This document shows positions 19,516-30,535 of a stretch of DNA of 40,630 bases, one piece after another. Source of the DNA: Priapulus caudatus (Eukaryota; Priapulida; Priapulimorpha; Priapulimorphida; Priapulidae); the NCBI RefSeq assembly GCF_000485595.1, contig NW_014577093.1, forward strand, positions 407,336-447,965, given 5' to 3'. Below the pieces are notes generated by a model that saw nothing but the letters and a program-made list of their open reading frames with translations, was not told where the DNA came from and did not search any database. Every line of letters starts with the position of its first letter. Position 1 is the first letter of the stretch. The position numbers were made by a program, and so were the translations under genes.

Positions 19516-19759
19516 GCTGGTACAAATGCCTGTACACGTGCCCCTGCTACTGTCATTGTGTTCCCAGGCTGTTGTTATTGTGCTCCTCTGTGCTTCCTGC
19601 CTCTGATGTTTCTCTTATTCTGCCACCCTCTGCGCTTACTCAGCATTTGTTCGTGTGCCCCAAACATCCGTTTGTATACATCTAGTGTTGCTACGGGCTT
19701 CGCCTGTAAATATATATAGATATAGTGTGTGAATAAACGAAAAACGTGACAAAACACGA

Positions 19760-20155
19760 TTCAACACCTTCAAATGGTGAAATGCGTTTGCGCACGTGTG
19801 ACCAAGCTGCATTGTTCGTGGGATGCCATGTCATATTACTTTACGAGGATAAATTCAAAATTTTCCAGCTGTTTTTTTCGATTCAAAGCTGCATTTCGTG
19901 ATGCTGTGCTTGTGTCTGCATGACACTATGTGGATGAAAGGTGCAAAAACGTAAATGTGCTCACAATGTATGTTTTGTGTTTGTGTCTTTCATACAAATC
20001 AGATTATTATGCGCACACATGAAAAAAATAAATCATTTCAGAACTTACACGGGAACTAACATTTATGTTAGGATACAGGGGAAACGCAGTATTGTGAATT
20101 GTGAATACGGATGAAGAATCATTGCAGTTGTACTCGTTTGCAGTGGTACATCAGT
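19760..20155. other. Unique intergenic stretch, nothing recognised
   Basis: AT-leaning sequence with no long open frame, tandem repeat or inverted repeat that I could see. Confidence 0.4.
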
Positions 20156-20161
20156 CATGAA

Positions 20162-20322
20162 TACCTGAGGGGTACGGTACCTCAATACCCGTAACCTCAG
20201 TACCTACCTGAGGGGTACGGTACCTCAATACCGTAACCTCAGTACCTACCTGAGGGGTACGGTACCTCAATACCGTAACCTCAATACCTACCTGAGGGGT
20301 ACGGTACTCAATATCGTAACAG
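20162..20322. repeat. 42-bp tandem array, four copies
   Basis: Unit CTGAGGGGTACGGTACCTCA followed by ATACCGTAACCTCAGTACCTAC; the last copy is truncated. The unit is itself nearly palindromic (TGAGGGGTACGGTACCTCA), so each copy can fold. It abuts copy B of the 0.98-kb repeat. Confidence 0.92.
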
Positions 20323-21355
20323 GCTTTGTTTCGGCAGGCAGATCTGTTTGCTTGCTATTGAGAGTAGGTTGCCAAGTGATGCAGACGCATATCGCGTGTC
20401 CACATAACATCTCAATGACGATGTTGTTTTTTTCTTGTTTTGCAAGGTGGTGTATGAAAGCAACACAATGATGCTGTCACTGTCCTCGGCCGCTTCTCTC
20501 TCCGTACGGCTGATCCTGAGCTATTTGGGATCAATCAGTATGCAATACCACACATAGGCGTTTATACGTATTCGTCTTTGTCGTGTGCGTGTAGTTTGTT
20601 GAGCGTTGCCGGTGGTAATGCGGAGCTTTCCTGTTAGTATTTCACCGTCGAACACGGAAGCATTCTTTCCGTTTAGATTGAGAGCCTTAAATGGCTCTTG
20701 TCTTTGTTAGGAAGACTGTATTTCGCTCGGCTTTGCTCTGAAGGGCCGGACTGTACCACGTGACATAGCAATTGCTGATCATTCTAGTTTCTCTCATAGA
20801 ATACTGTGTGTATGAGTGTGCGTTTGTGTGTGCGTGTGCCTGTGCGTGCTGGTGTCCGTGTGATCGTTGTGCGCTCGTCGCGTGCGCTGCGTGGTGTTGT
20901 GTGTGCGTCTGCCGTGCGTGGCATGCGCGTTTCCTGGTGTGACAGCTATTGCAGTTCATGAGCTGTTTACGCCTCTCTGTGAACGGTTCTCTCCACTATA
21001 TTCCGCATCTTTTCGGCTGTCGCTACCTCCAACTCTAAGAATGACGCGCTCTCGTAGCCAAAACAGTCGTCAGACTCGTCAAGCATAGTCGTAAATAACC
21101 AGAGGATAACTCCTCGTCTTCTTGCTGACTCGATTAAATCCGCTTGGATCTAGATCGTGTTTGCTTGCCACCAGAAAAGCACTGCCTTGGCGGGATGCGC
21201 ACGTGTTGGTTTAAGAGTTGGATAGTGAGATCTGATGAGGCAGAGGGCAGTCAGTGGTGGGGTTGGAGGAGAGGCTACTGTACTAATGTTGCTACTGCAA
21301 GTTGAAAAACCGGAAAGAAATAGGTGTAAGTTCCTGTATGTTCTCTCCTCTCTCT
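20315..21355 (+). repeat. 0.98-kb dispersed repeat, copy B
   Basis: Same order of landmarks as copy A but about 60 bases longer, mainly through scattered single-base insertions plus one short replaced block near 20740-20765. It begins exactly where the 42-bp tandem array ends and runs into a CT-rich tract at its 3' end, as copy A does. The scattered insertions resemble those in nearby arrays and may be assembly noise. Confidence 0.85.
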
Positions 21356-21610
21356 CTCCTCTCTCCCGTCCCTCTCTCCCTCCTCCTGCTCCTCCCTCCC
21401 ATCGCTCCCTCCCTCCCTCCCCTCTCTCTGCTCTCTCGCTCCCTCCCTCGCCTCTGCTCTCTTCCCTCTGCTTCCCTCCTTCCCGTCCCCTCCCCATCCC
21501 CTCCCTCTCTCTCTCGCTCATCTGTCTCTCTCTCTTTCCCTGCTCTCGCCCTCTTCTGCTGCTCTTCTCGTCCCTCCTCTCTGTCCGCTCGTTCTTCTTT
21601 CTTTCTACTC
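21340..21610. repeat. CT-rich tract
   Basis: Imperfect (CT)n and (CCCT)n such as CTCCCTCCCTCCCCTCTCTC, joined to the 3' end of dispersed repeat copy B. Open frames across it are Ser/Leu/Pro or Glu/Arg/Gly low complexity. Confidence 0.9.
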
Positions 21611-22054
21611 TATCGACCTTCCTTCACTAAGGCATAGATTAAGGTTTCGGGACAAGACAACCCCAAGAACACAAACCAAATCACTAACCCTTACGGGCGC
21701 CGGCCAAACCAATTCCCCACACTGTTCATATATCGATATTATCAGGGCGTTAATCATGGACATAAATTGTCGCCAATATATATGTTCCCTGGCGTACAAC
21801 GTGGGGAAGCGTCAACAGGTGCCTGCGTGTACCAGTCTTTAATCGAATCTCCGTATGAGCCTCCAATGATTGCGATCTTGGGGGAGGGTGCGTTGTGGCA
21901 TACACGAGCTTTCTTACTACGTTGTTCGATGGTGATTCCGTGGTGTATTATAATGTCATAGCGCTGGCATTATTTTTTCCATTTCGTGCATACAGGCGAT
22001 GTATAGGCAGTCGCGCATGCACGATGGCCTCCAAGATATGTCACACGCGATCTC
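21610..22054. other. Unique intergenic stretch, nothing recognised
   Basis: No gene or repeat identified; ends in a (TA)n run at 22058-22078 that may form the outer edge of the foldback element. Confidence 0.4.
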
Positions 22055-22884
22055 CGCATATATATATATATATATATAATATCAAGAGCTAATATAATAC
22101 TAGAGTGTACAACGGAAAACGGGAAATAGTGCTATTTCACGACAACATTATTCTACTTTGCCTGCGAGTCTATAATAATTTCATGGTATTGCATTAAGCC
22201 CAGAATTCTTTGCTCTCTAAACAAGACCAACCGGCTTTCAATACGATACTCCTAGGCGGAGATATCGGCTCGCCTAAACCTTCCCCTCCCACATGCCAAA
22301 CGCCGCCTCGAATCCACTTCTGTCCCCATCCTTCACGCGTCTAAGGCATTTCGGCTATCGGTTTCCGTCACCGCTTGAGCGCTGATAATTGATGTCACAT
22401 GCCCAAATTTGGTACTCTTACTAGCTGCGTTGTAGAGACTTAATTAAAAAAACATTGCCGGCTCTATCAGGAACGGGCATTAGCCGTACTAGGAAAGATA
22501 ATGGGAGATAAGGGCATAGGCGATGCCCCCGAAAGTCACCTCACCCTGCCCTGCACCCGAAAATCATTCATAAAATTATGGCGGAAAACCGAACTCTCAC
22601 GAAGCAACGCTTAGCCGCGTGAAGGATGGGGACAGAAGTGGATTCGAGGCGGCGTTTGCATGTGGGAGGGGAGGTTTAGGAGCCGATATCTCCGCTAGGA
22701 GTATCGTATTGGACAAGCGGTTGGTCTTGTTTTAGAGAGCAAAGAATTCTGGCTTAATGCAATACCATGAAAATTATTATAGACTCGCAGGCAAAGTAGA
22801 ATAATGTTGTCGTGAAATAGCACTATTTTCCGCGTTTTTTCCGTCTGTACACTCTAGGTATTATTAGCTCTTGATAAATATGCG
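22055..22884. mobile_element. 830-bp foldback element with 275-290-bp inverted arms
   Basis: Left arm 22055-22347 and right arm 22609-22884 pair closely: CTTTGCCTGCGAGTCTATAA against TTATAGACTCGCAGGCAAAG, CGAATCCACTTCTGTCCCCA against TGGGGACAGAAGTGGATTCG, and ATCAAGAGCTAAT against ATTAGCTCTTGAT at the outer edge. Differences are a few substitutions and small indels. The 261-base loop has no open frame. No target duplication is evident. It lies between two CT tracts. Confidence 0.88.
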
Positions 22885-22959
22885 TATCTCCTATTGCTCA
22901 GCGCAGTGCAGATGAGAGTGCAATTCTTTCTCCTCATCCCCTCTCCATCGTCTATTACC

Positions 22960-23122
22960 GTTCACCTCTCGCCGCGCCTCTCTCTCTCTCTCCCTATACT
23001 GCTCTCGTCCCTTCCTCCTCCTCTCGCTCTCCTCTCCTCTCTCTCGTCTCTCTCTTCTCTGCTCTTCTTACTCTCTCATCTCCTCCGTCTCTCTCTCTCT
23101 CTCTGCTCGTCTCTCTCTTCTC

Positions 23123-23197
<75 letters not shown>

Positions 23198-23248
23198 CTC
23201 TCTCTCTCTCCTCTCTCTCTTCTCTCTCTTCTCATCTCTCTCTCTACT

Positions 23249-23285
<37 letters not shown>

Positions 23286-23345
23286 ACATCCCTCCCTTCT
23301 CTCTCCCCTTATATCTCTTTCTCTCTCTCTCTTTCTCTCTTTCCG
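22960..23345. repeat. (CT)n microsatellite, long and interrupted
   Basis: Nearly 390 bases of CT dinucleotides with occasional CCT, CGT or CA breaks. The Ser/Leu-rich open frame across it is not a gene. Confidence 0.95.
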
Positions 23346-23880
23346 TGAATTGCGACATCTCTTTCAGCTTACGAGCAGTAACCAGGGAGAAATCACAGAG
23401 CGCGTGGGCGCGGCCAGCCAGCACATCAAACAGCCGCCAGAGCGAGCGCCCTCGCACGAGAGTTTCCCCGGAATTTACCCTCCCTCCCTCCCTCCTGCCC
23501 CTCCCCTCTTATTTCTCTCCATTAAAAGAATCCCGCTACATTGCTTCGCATCTGCGGGGTTTCCTTCTCCGCTGTCCTGTAATCTCGAGCGGATGTATGA
23601 GTGGCATTGCCCGACACGTTTGTGATTACACTGAAGAGTGAGGTGGACGTTGTTGGCAATGCTTCGTTAGCCAATTATGTGAGCAGTGGGCAGGGAAAGG
23701 AGAACCGGGCAATAATCGCGTGGAAAACAACGCCAGCGGGATGAAAAAATGTACGACGAATCGAATGAGAAATTGAATTGATTACCTAATAGGTTTTCGC
23801 TGTTTTTCTCGAGATTTGCTCGTCAGTTCTTCCGACGTTTTCCGCTGCAACGCGCAGGAAGAAGGACTTAGAACCGATAG
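23346..23880. other. Spacer between CT and GA tracts, nothing recognised
   Basis: Unique sequence of average composition. No family resemblance in the short open frames. Confidence 0.4.
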
Positions 23881-24070
23881 AGGAAGATAGATAGAATGAG
23901 AGAGGGGGAGAGGGGCGGAAGAGAGAGAGAGAGAGAGAGAATGAGGGAGGCAGGCGGACAGAGCGATAGAGAGAATGAGGGAGGCAGACAGACAGAGAGA
24001 TAGAGAGAGGGAGACAGAAAGAAAGAGAGAAACAGCGAAATAAGGGGTAATATATAGAGAGAACGAGAAA
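23881..24070. repeat. (GA)n-rich tract
   Basis: AGAGAGAGAGAGAGAGAGAA with GGGAGGCAGACAGACAGAGA variants, twice repeated around GAATGAGGGAGGCAG (23939 and 23972). It is the opposite strand type to the CT tract at 22960-23345. Confidence 0.9.
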
Positions 24071-26040
24071 GACACATGCAGAGAACGCATGAGTTCTCGC
24101 TACGGTTTCCCGATGCTAAACATCGCAATAGCTTTCCCGATGAAGCTGACAATCTGATAGATAAACCGCTGTCATTAGCCGCGTGTTCGCTGACGTCATC
24201 ACTAACGCAGTAATATGTGTGTTACGTCACCACATGTGCGCTCTTGTTCGCCAGATTATTCCGGCGGCGGTCATTGTTCTCGTACATCCAGTGCGCGCAA
24301 TTCTAAAACTCGCGAATGAATGGAAATTAAATTACAGGCGCTATGCGTCGGCGTGAATATTTATTAAGTCGGCTGCGCTGCCTACACCTACATCTAGTGT
24401 GGGCGCATTGTTGTGTATTATTAATTCGCGCTGCGCTATTAAGGTGTAACGTGTTATTCGGTGTTGCGTTACGTCATTAGTGATATTAATAAGGCGCTTT
24501 AAATGACAGATTATGTGTTATTAATAGATGGGCGAAGCGAGTCGCCCTGACATTAAGCTATCCTGTTACAGCAAGCAGTTGTTTACTACATTTCGCAGTC
24601 TTCGCAAGTGCGAGGTATTTACTACTGCTATATTTATATAATGCTAGGCATTATTTTTAACGATTTTTTTTGGAATTGTCAACGCGCCTTACCTGTTCTG
24701 CTACCTATAATGGGGTGCGTGCGTGGACGGGGGGGTGGGATTTTGAGACCCCAGTATTCGAAGTGCGAAGGACTATGATGAATAACTGTACAATGAGTGC
24801 ACGCGCGTATTTGTACGTGTTGCCATTCACCGAGACATTGCCCGCGTTATGTCACAGCAGCACCTAATTCCAACGTATATGTCTATCAAACTCTCCCGTT
24901 TTTTTTTGTTTACGCACGTATGGTGTAGACTTTCTTTCCGTGTTAACCAAAATATCGTCCATCACCACTCTTTTGGTTTGTTCACTTGTTTTTCATCACA
25001 AACCGGTAATGTGCTCTGCAGCAATTTGACCGTCTACTGATAACAACGCACCTGCCCCCACGTTCTCTCGACGCTCCCTCTATCCACTCTTACCAGCAAA
25101 GTAAGCCCCCTCTATCACAGCACTCTTACCAGCAAAGTATCAAGTAGCTAGCTACCTCCAAACGCTACTCGACGCCAGCGAACCTTACCTGGTTTCATAT
25201 CGATGTCATGCAGTAACCCAATATATCATACTAACACGCCTCTGAAATCGACCTGCCGTTTTCCGTGTATTGTTTTTTTTCCGGTAATGTGCATTATACT
25301 GGTCGAGTTGCTTAGTATGGCGGCTTTTTTTGCATCTACGCAAAGAAAGAAAATCTTAACTAGGGGCGCGTGCATAGCAGTTGAGCGGTTGTGTAGTCGT
25401 GTGTTGACTGTTGCATGCCTCTCTCGTGTGAAGGCTCCTCATCTTCCCAGATACCATCTTTCAAGATCTTCATCTTACCCGTGTAGCGGTGAGTGCGGTA
25501 GCAGGGGGCAATAATAATGCTATGCGAAGGATGGATGCTGTTATATATGAGCTGTCGACCTTACGTTTATCGTTTAACCAAGTAGATGGTGCCATATCTG
25601 TGTGCGTGCTTGGTATGCGTGCGTGTCAGTACGTGTGTGCGCGCGTATGAGGATGTGTGAGTTCGTATGGGCGTAAACATATGCGTACGTGCGTGCATGC
25701 GCTCGTGTGTGCGTGCGTGCATGCGCTCGTGTGTACGTGTGTGTACGCGCGCGTGTTATGATTTTGCCATACCGCCATATTCTTTATCTGCGGGTGGTAT
25801 TATATATGTAAGTAGTGTATATGTATCTGTATATCTATCCATCTATCTATCCGTATGTCTAGCTTATTTCGATTAGCTTATAGTTCTCAACATTTTGGGC
25901 GTATGCATACCTCATTGGTAATGTTTTGAATGAGTCGATTCGGAGTATTATATACCAGACTAAGAGATTAGGAGTGAATAAAACTAAATCTGTTTTGATT
26001 CACTCCTGATAAGATATATAGATCTATAAGATAGTAGATC
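24071..26040. other. 2-kb intergenic stretch with CRE-like sites and short GT tracts
   Basis: A full TGACGTCA palindrome is at 24191-24198, with two related TTACGTCA sites at 24222-24229 and 24469-24476. A TACCAGCAAAGTA direct repeat of about 45 bases is at 25075-25140 (CACTCTTACCAGCAAAGTA twice). GTGCGTGC/GTGTACG tracts lie at 25608-25755 and a short (CTAT)n at 25830-25852. No exon could be supported. Confidence 0.4.
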
Positions 26041-26041
26041 A

Positions 26042-26046
<5 letters not shown>

Positions 26047-26103
<57 letters not shown>

Positions 26104-26125
26104 GTGAGTATATATATTATATATA
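26047..26125. repeat. (CT)n then (TA)n microsatellite
   Basis: Perfect (CT)22 or so at 26047-26091, followed by (AT)n with GTGAG breaks to 26125. The following sequence to 26640 is AT-rich and holds nothing recognised. Confidence 0.95.
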
Positions 26126-26650
26126 CCCTAGTAGCGGATATAGAGTATAAATAGTTATAATAAGGGTATATATCCCTATCTATGGGGTTTGAATCGCGTG
26201 AAGTTTATGTAAGTATATTGCACTCTTATATTGAGAAACGTGCATAGCTTGTGCTTTTACGTGTTCTTTCATCCGTGCATTCCTGATTGAGCTAAACTCA
26301 CACTCCGGTGTGGTATTCAGTTAATTGCCAGGCACTGTTACATCCGTGTACTAGTTGTATTTATTTCGGAACTTCGGAATTCTTATGAAATTGTGGTGAT
26401 AAATTTTGTTCGCATGTAAGTGAGTTGATAATGTTTGGTTGATAATTATTGTGCGACACGGGTGGAGTAGACAATGAATTATTGAGAGGTAAAAATAGAG
26501 AGGTGGTTAAATTGATCAGAGTTAACCAGTAGGTAGCAGTGTACAGTAATATAGCGAGGAATCAGTCGCTGAGACAAGTATAAAGATTTCATTATGTTGA
26601 ATCCGTTTCAAACGTTTATGTGTATATATTGAGTTTCACGCTGTTGGGCC

Positions 26651-26755
26651 CAATATGATGTCAGCGTTGACAATATGATGTCAGCGTTGACAATATGATG
26701 TCAGCGTTGACAATATGATGTCAGCGTTGACAATATGATGTCAGCGTTGACAATA
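26651..26755. repeat. Perfect 20-bp tandem repeat, five copies
   Basis: CAATATGATGTCAGCGTTGA is repeated five times without a single difference, followed by CAATA of a sixth. Identity of all copies points to very recent expansion or ongoing homogenisation, in contrast to every other array in this window. Confidence 0.98.
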
Positions 26756-27702
26756 AATGCGGCGCGATGTTACTTTTCATGTGTCTGCCTTTAGACTCTC
26801 GGTGCATTTACGGACCCCGTTATGAAAATATACACATAAGCCCTCTGTGGCAGGCACGGCTGAAATGCCCATGTACGTGTACTGACCCATCGTACCGCTC
26901 TCTCATGCGTGTCATCAGCTATGATAGCACTTGGAGAGCCCAAGATACTTCGCCATTAGGGCTCAGATTAGGGCGGTTTGGCTCGCCACACCCCTCAGCG
27001 GCGAAGTTTATAATGCGTCATTAGAGCCGGTACATTAAAATGAGTGAGAACGAAAATCGGCCTGTGCCCATACACACCAGGCGCTCCGAGCACCTTCCAC
27101 TTACCAGAGAGGACTAGTACTCACGAAGATTCGCGCTAGGCACAAGCCCTTGCTGTTGATCCTTCCTGGAGCGCGGCTCTGCGCCGCGCGGAGAAGTCAC
27201 GAGACGTGGCCACTTCCGCGCGGGAACCCTCCGCACACACAACACGCGCGGGAGTGAAATGTTCCAAGGTATGAAGCGCTGTCCGAAAGTGGAAGACGTG
27301 GCCAGAACTCGAGGACCCCGCGCCCACCAGGTTCCGTCCACAGGCGCGTCATAGTCGGATGGCCTGATAGTGTTCTGAAGAGGACTAACAAAGTGCACCC
27401 ACACTCTTGTCTCTAAGTAAGACTTCGGCCAGGCTAAAAATAACGCAGGCAATATCACAGACCATTTGAATGTCTTGGCTAGTCGGTCAAAGGGCTTGTT
27501 GGGGGTTCCCCAATTATGCAGCGAGCTTCCAATTGAAATGGCCGACGATCGTCTGCTCGAAGTGAGCACCGCTCTCTTATAGTCGAACGCGACTCAAAGC
27601 GAGTAACAGATCGCTCGTCTCACCTCGATGGACACTGCACCCCCTCCCTGATCAATCACGCATTCAGGCGTAAACAATAACAGAGATGAAATTGTGTTGA
27701 GT
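26756..27702. other. Intergenic stretch, no supported gene
   Basis: A minus-strand open frame of 151 codons (27569-27114) exists, but it opens with GTG, has no acceptor upstream in a useful phase, and its product resembles no family I know. I found no repeats here. Confidence 0.4.
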
Positions 27703-27966
27703 TTATGGCTCTTGACGCACGTGCACTGTACAAGACTGATAAAAGCACAGGCACTTGGAACGTCTCAATAAAAGTAAATCGTCACACAATTTTTCACAAT
27801 GATTGACCGCCTGTGTGCAAAATAGGTGAATGTATGTGAAACATATACGGTTAGTACTTACTGTGACATATCCGTGACTAACTGACACCACTAAATTGGT
27901 AAAATGTTCCATGCACCTTAAGAAATGCTGAGAAATTACGAGGTTATCATCGCAGACACCGCCCAT
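27703..27966 (-). CDS. Candidate small gene or first exon(s), unknown product
   Basis: An ATG at 27966 opens an 87-residue frame starting MGGVCDDNLVISQHFLRCME. After residue 35 there is a strong donor (ACA/GTAAGT at 27861) and 51 bases on a good acceptor (TTTTGCACACAG ending 27811), in the same phase. Splicing would give 70 residues, joining HGYVT to AVNHCEKLCDDLLLLR; unspliced reading also stays open. The 51-base intron would be far shorter than any other in this window (228 or more), so the donor may instead join a distant exon. No family was recognised. CCAAT and CRE-like motifs lie upstream, which favours a real transcription start. Confidence 0.35.
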   Translation of the reverse strand: MGGVCDDNLVISQHFLRCMEHFTNLVVSVSHGYVTVSTNRICFTYIHLFCTQAVNHCEKLCDDLLLLRRSKCLCFYQSCTVHVRQEP

Positions 27967-28700
27967 CCTGATATCACAAAGCTATATGTAAACAAACACG
28001 CGTGTTGCGAGGTGCGTGCCTCCGATGTCCATTTCGAGGCCCGCTAAGCCAAGCATAAAGCCCGCGGGCAAGACGTCACACACACAACTACTACGTTCAT
28101 TGGCTAAAACAATTGAGTAGCGCGGTTAGGGATTTTCGGAATTATTTAATTTTAAGAAAAACTTCAATGTTCAATGAATGACGCACTCGTTCACTTCCGA
28201 AAGCGGGTAAAAATGACGAATTTTTCCACTTCGGTGCGAAATGCATCGGCCGGGCCTTTCATTATTTACGAAAAGCAAACAGTCTCGCCAAACACCTACA
28301 CGCAGTAACGGGTCACGTCGTTGACGGCCCATTCATGCCCATCAACGAAGAAGGCGGGGCTTATTCTGATTACGGAAATGCGAAAAAATCAACAGAAGGA
28401 CGTAGCGCAGTGCGCTAAACAGCGTGTTATTTTCGTATTTGTGCCGTAATTTGTAACTCTATCGTAGGAAACCGTTCTAGCCTAGCAGAATTCCTGAGAT
28501 CGGCGATTTGGTGGTCCAATGGGTCTCCATATTTAAAAATATAAAACACTGGTACGGCGTAGGCTGTGATTGGAAGACACAAAGTGTCAATCCTCGGCGC
28601 GCCTCGGCATCATGGCCGCATCACGTCCAGCCTGGGATTGCGATACGGATATTGAGCCCACGTTGTTGAGTCGTGTTTAAAAAAAGTAAGCCTCTTTTCC
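27967..28700. promoter_or_regulatory. Putative promoter region, possibly bidirectional
   Basis: On the minus strand, reading towards 27966, there are CCAAT (AGCCAATGAA at 28098-28107) and GTGACGTC (28072-28079). On the plus strand there are CCAAT at 28515, an ATTGG at 28570, a TATAAAA-like site at 28540, and an ATG in good context at 28612 followed by a 21-codon frame and then AAAAA/GTAAGC. Purely motif-based. Confidence 0.25.
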
Positions 28701-28931
28701 TTTGAATGTAAACTGTTTTAACAGATTTGGTTATTCTTGATTAATTAATGAGTAATTTTGGTTGCTACGTTTGGCAGTGATACTATTGCTAGAGTCGCGT
28801 TCATGTTTGCGGCTCCTTTTACTCGCGCGTATTTGGCAGACACGGTACATGAACGCTCCTAACTCTTTCCTATTAGCAATCTCGTGTAACTCACGAGTGA
28901 AACGGTGAAAAACCCACACTGATTTCAACAC

Positions 28932-28956
28932 GCTATATATATATATATATATATAA
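28932..28956. repeat. (TA)n microsatellite
   Basis: Uninterrupted TATATATATATATATATATA run. Confidence 0.95.
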
Positions 28957-29056
28957 ATTCGTTTTCTCGGAATTTGTTAGAATTTATCAGAGTGTAGGCA
29001 AAGATGCATGCACCGGTACAGCTGCAGCTAATATAAAACGCAGTATGGAGATAGCG

Positions 29057-29059
<3 letters not shown>

Positions 29060-29106
<47 letters not shown>

Positions 29107-29320
29107 AGGATGAGAGATGAGAGCGCGCGAGGGAGAGAGATAGAATGTGTGATGTTGGTGTGTGTGTGCTGTGTGTGTGTGTGTGTGTTGTGTTTGTGTG
29201 TGTGTGTGTGTGCCGCCGCGCACAGCCGTGCATGGGTGCGTGAGTGTGTAAACGTGTGCGTTGCGTACGTGTATGTGTGTACGTACGTCGTGCGAGAGGA
29301 GAGAGAGAGAGAAATAGTAA
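29060..29320. repeat. Compound GA / GT / GA microsatellite
   Basis: (GA)n at 29061-29105, GTGT with TGCTG and TGTTG breaks at 29155-29212, GTAC/GTGC words to 29290, and (GA)n again at 29297-29312. Confidence 0.93.
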
Positions 29321-29477
29321 GAACTGGTAGCCGCAGCGTTAGTTATATATTCTCGACCCGATCTTGACTGATCGTTGATACAGATAGATCTATGGAGACG
29401 TACAGGTAAGATCTAGTCATAAAGTGTTGCTATTGTGGTGACGTAGATATCTAATTAATTAACCTAGTAAAAAAAAC

Positions 29478-29625
29478 CAGCGACACGGGTCGTTTAACTT
29501 AAGCAACATCAACGTCATAGTTATTTTTAGTTCAAGGTAACATGGATCAGCGCAGCGACACGGGTCGCTTAAACGTAGCATAACGTCATGTTATTTTAGT
29601 TGACAAATGTCAGTCAAGGTAACAG
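29478..29625. repeat. Two-copy 75-bp tandem, CAGCGACACGGGTCG type
   Basis: CAGCGACACGGGTCGTTTAA at 29478 and CAGCGACACGGGTCGCTTAA at 29552 each lead into AACGTCAT...TTATTTTAGTT and CAAGGTAACA. This is a clean duplication with few differences. Confidence 0.85.
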
Positions 29626-30535
29626 GTGTAAAGTTGCACCACGAACTATCCAAAAACCTGAGTCACCAGAACACGAGTAAAAATTACGACCCGCTCAAGG
29701 GTGACGAACTGCTACGAGTCTATAGACAAGCCGCGAACGCCAGGCGTGCGTGACACAGCGACCTCTAACACCGGTGTCGCACAACCCAACCAGGGTTAAA
29801 TCTGTGCACTATCTTCAGCTGCGCGAGCCGAACACGTTCCGGCGTGCACGTGCAAGCAGCGGTATGGCACAAAGCGTGCCGATGACACTTATAGCCAATA
29901 GAAGGCTGTCCGACGAGGGCTTCGAGAAACTCCCATCGACGCCTCCACCATATCTACAAAAACTCGACGCCCGTTCTCACGCTAGAGAAGAAAGTCTCAC
30001 CTTCAGTTGTCATAAAAATTCTGGAGAAGGACACGTCTTGCACCGACCATCGTCAAACCAATGCCTTGACCACTTCAGCTCAGGCCATGCATTCCTCCAC
30101 AGTTGTATAAATACCGAACAGTTTTCGAACAAGAAGACAGACACGGATTCCACAGTGGCCTGACAGCTCCCGACGCTGTCAGCACACAGGTTCCGCTGAT
30201 CTCACCTGCTGGACATCACTGACTGAGGACCCGCCAGGACCTGCCTGCGATCTGCAGAACTCCACGCTCGTAACTATGTACTGCATTTGTAAACCAGTCG
30301 CTATGTCTGTATGTGCCTGGTGTATAAGATATGTATTGTATGTATTGTATCGTATTGACTGGTTGGCTTGCGTAGCCATCTATGTACTTGTATCTTGTAT
30401 CTGTTGTACAACGAACCTGGACACACACACTATTACGATCACACGTGCCTATCACACGGGCTCACGAGCTTTTCTATACTAGTCTGTTCCTCAGCTAGCA
30501 ATAAACTTCTAACAACCAGGTTTGTTATTTATTGT
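29626..30535 (+). other. Non-repeated block with TATA box and poly(A) signal, possible LTR or gene remnant
   Basis: TATAAATACC at 30106-30115 and CAATAAACTT at 30500-30509 are correctly ordered for a pol II unit. A 137-codon plus-strand open frame (29750-30163) lies just before but starts with GTG and shows no known family. A solo LTR would look like this, but I could not find TG...CA ends with a target duplication. Very uncertain. Confidence 0.2.

Larger units (their letters stand above)
18693..19760 (+). other. NAPA 3' flank, probable 3' UTR with candidate poly(A) signal
   Basis: After the stop at 18692 come about 135 bases of non-repeated GC-rich sequence, then a minisatellite and a G/C-run element. 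The nearest AATAAA downstream is at 19732-19737. Whether transcripts really extend that far through the repeats is unknown. Confidence 0.25.

Noticed and set aside
22894-23625. 243-codon Ser/Leu-rich open frame
   Set aside because: It is a translation of a CT microsatellite.
26651-26755. CRISPR array
   Set aside because: The 20-bp repeats are head to tail with no spacers, and the genome is animal.
27114-27569. 151-codon minus-strand open frame
   Set aside because: It opens with GTG, lacks a plausible acceptor, and has no recognised similarity; noted only as open sequence.
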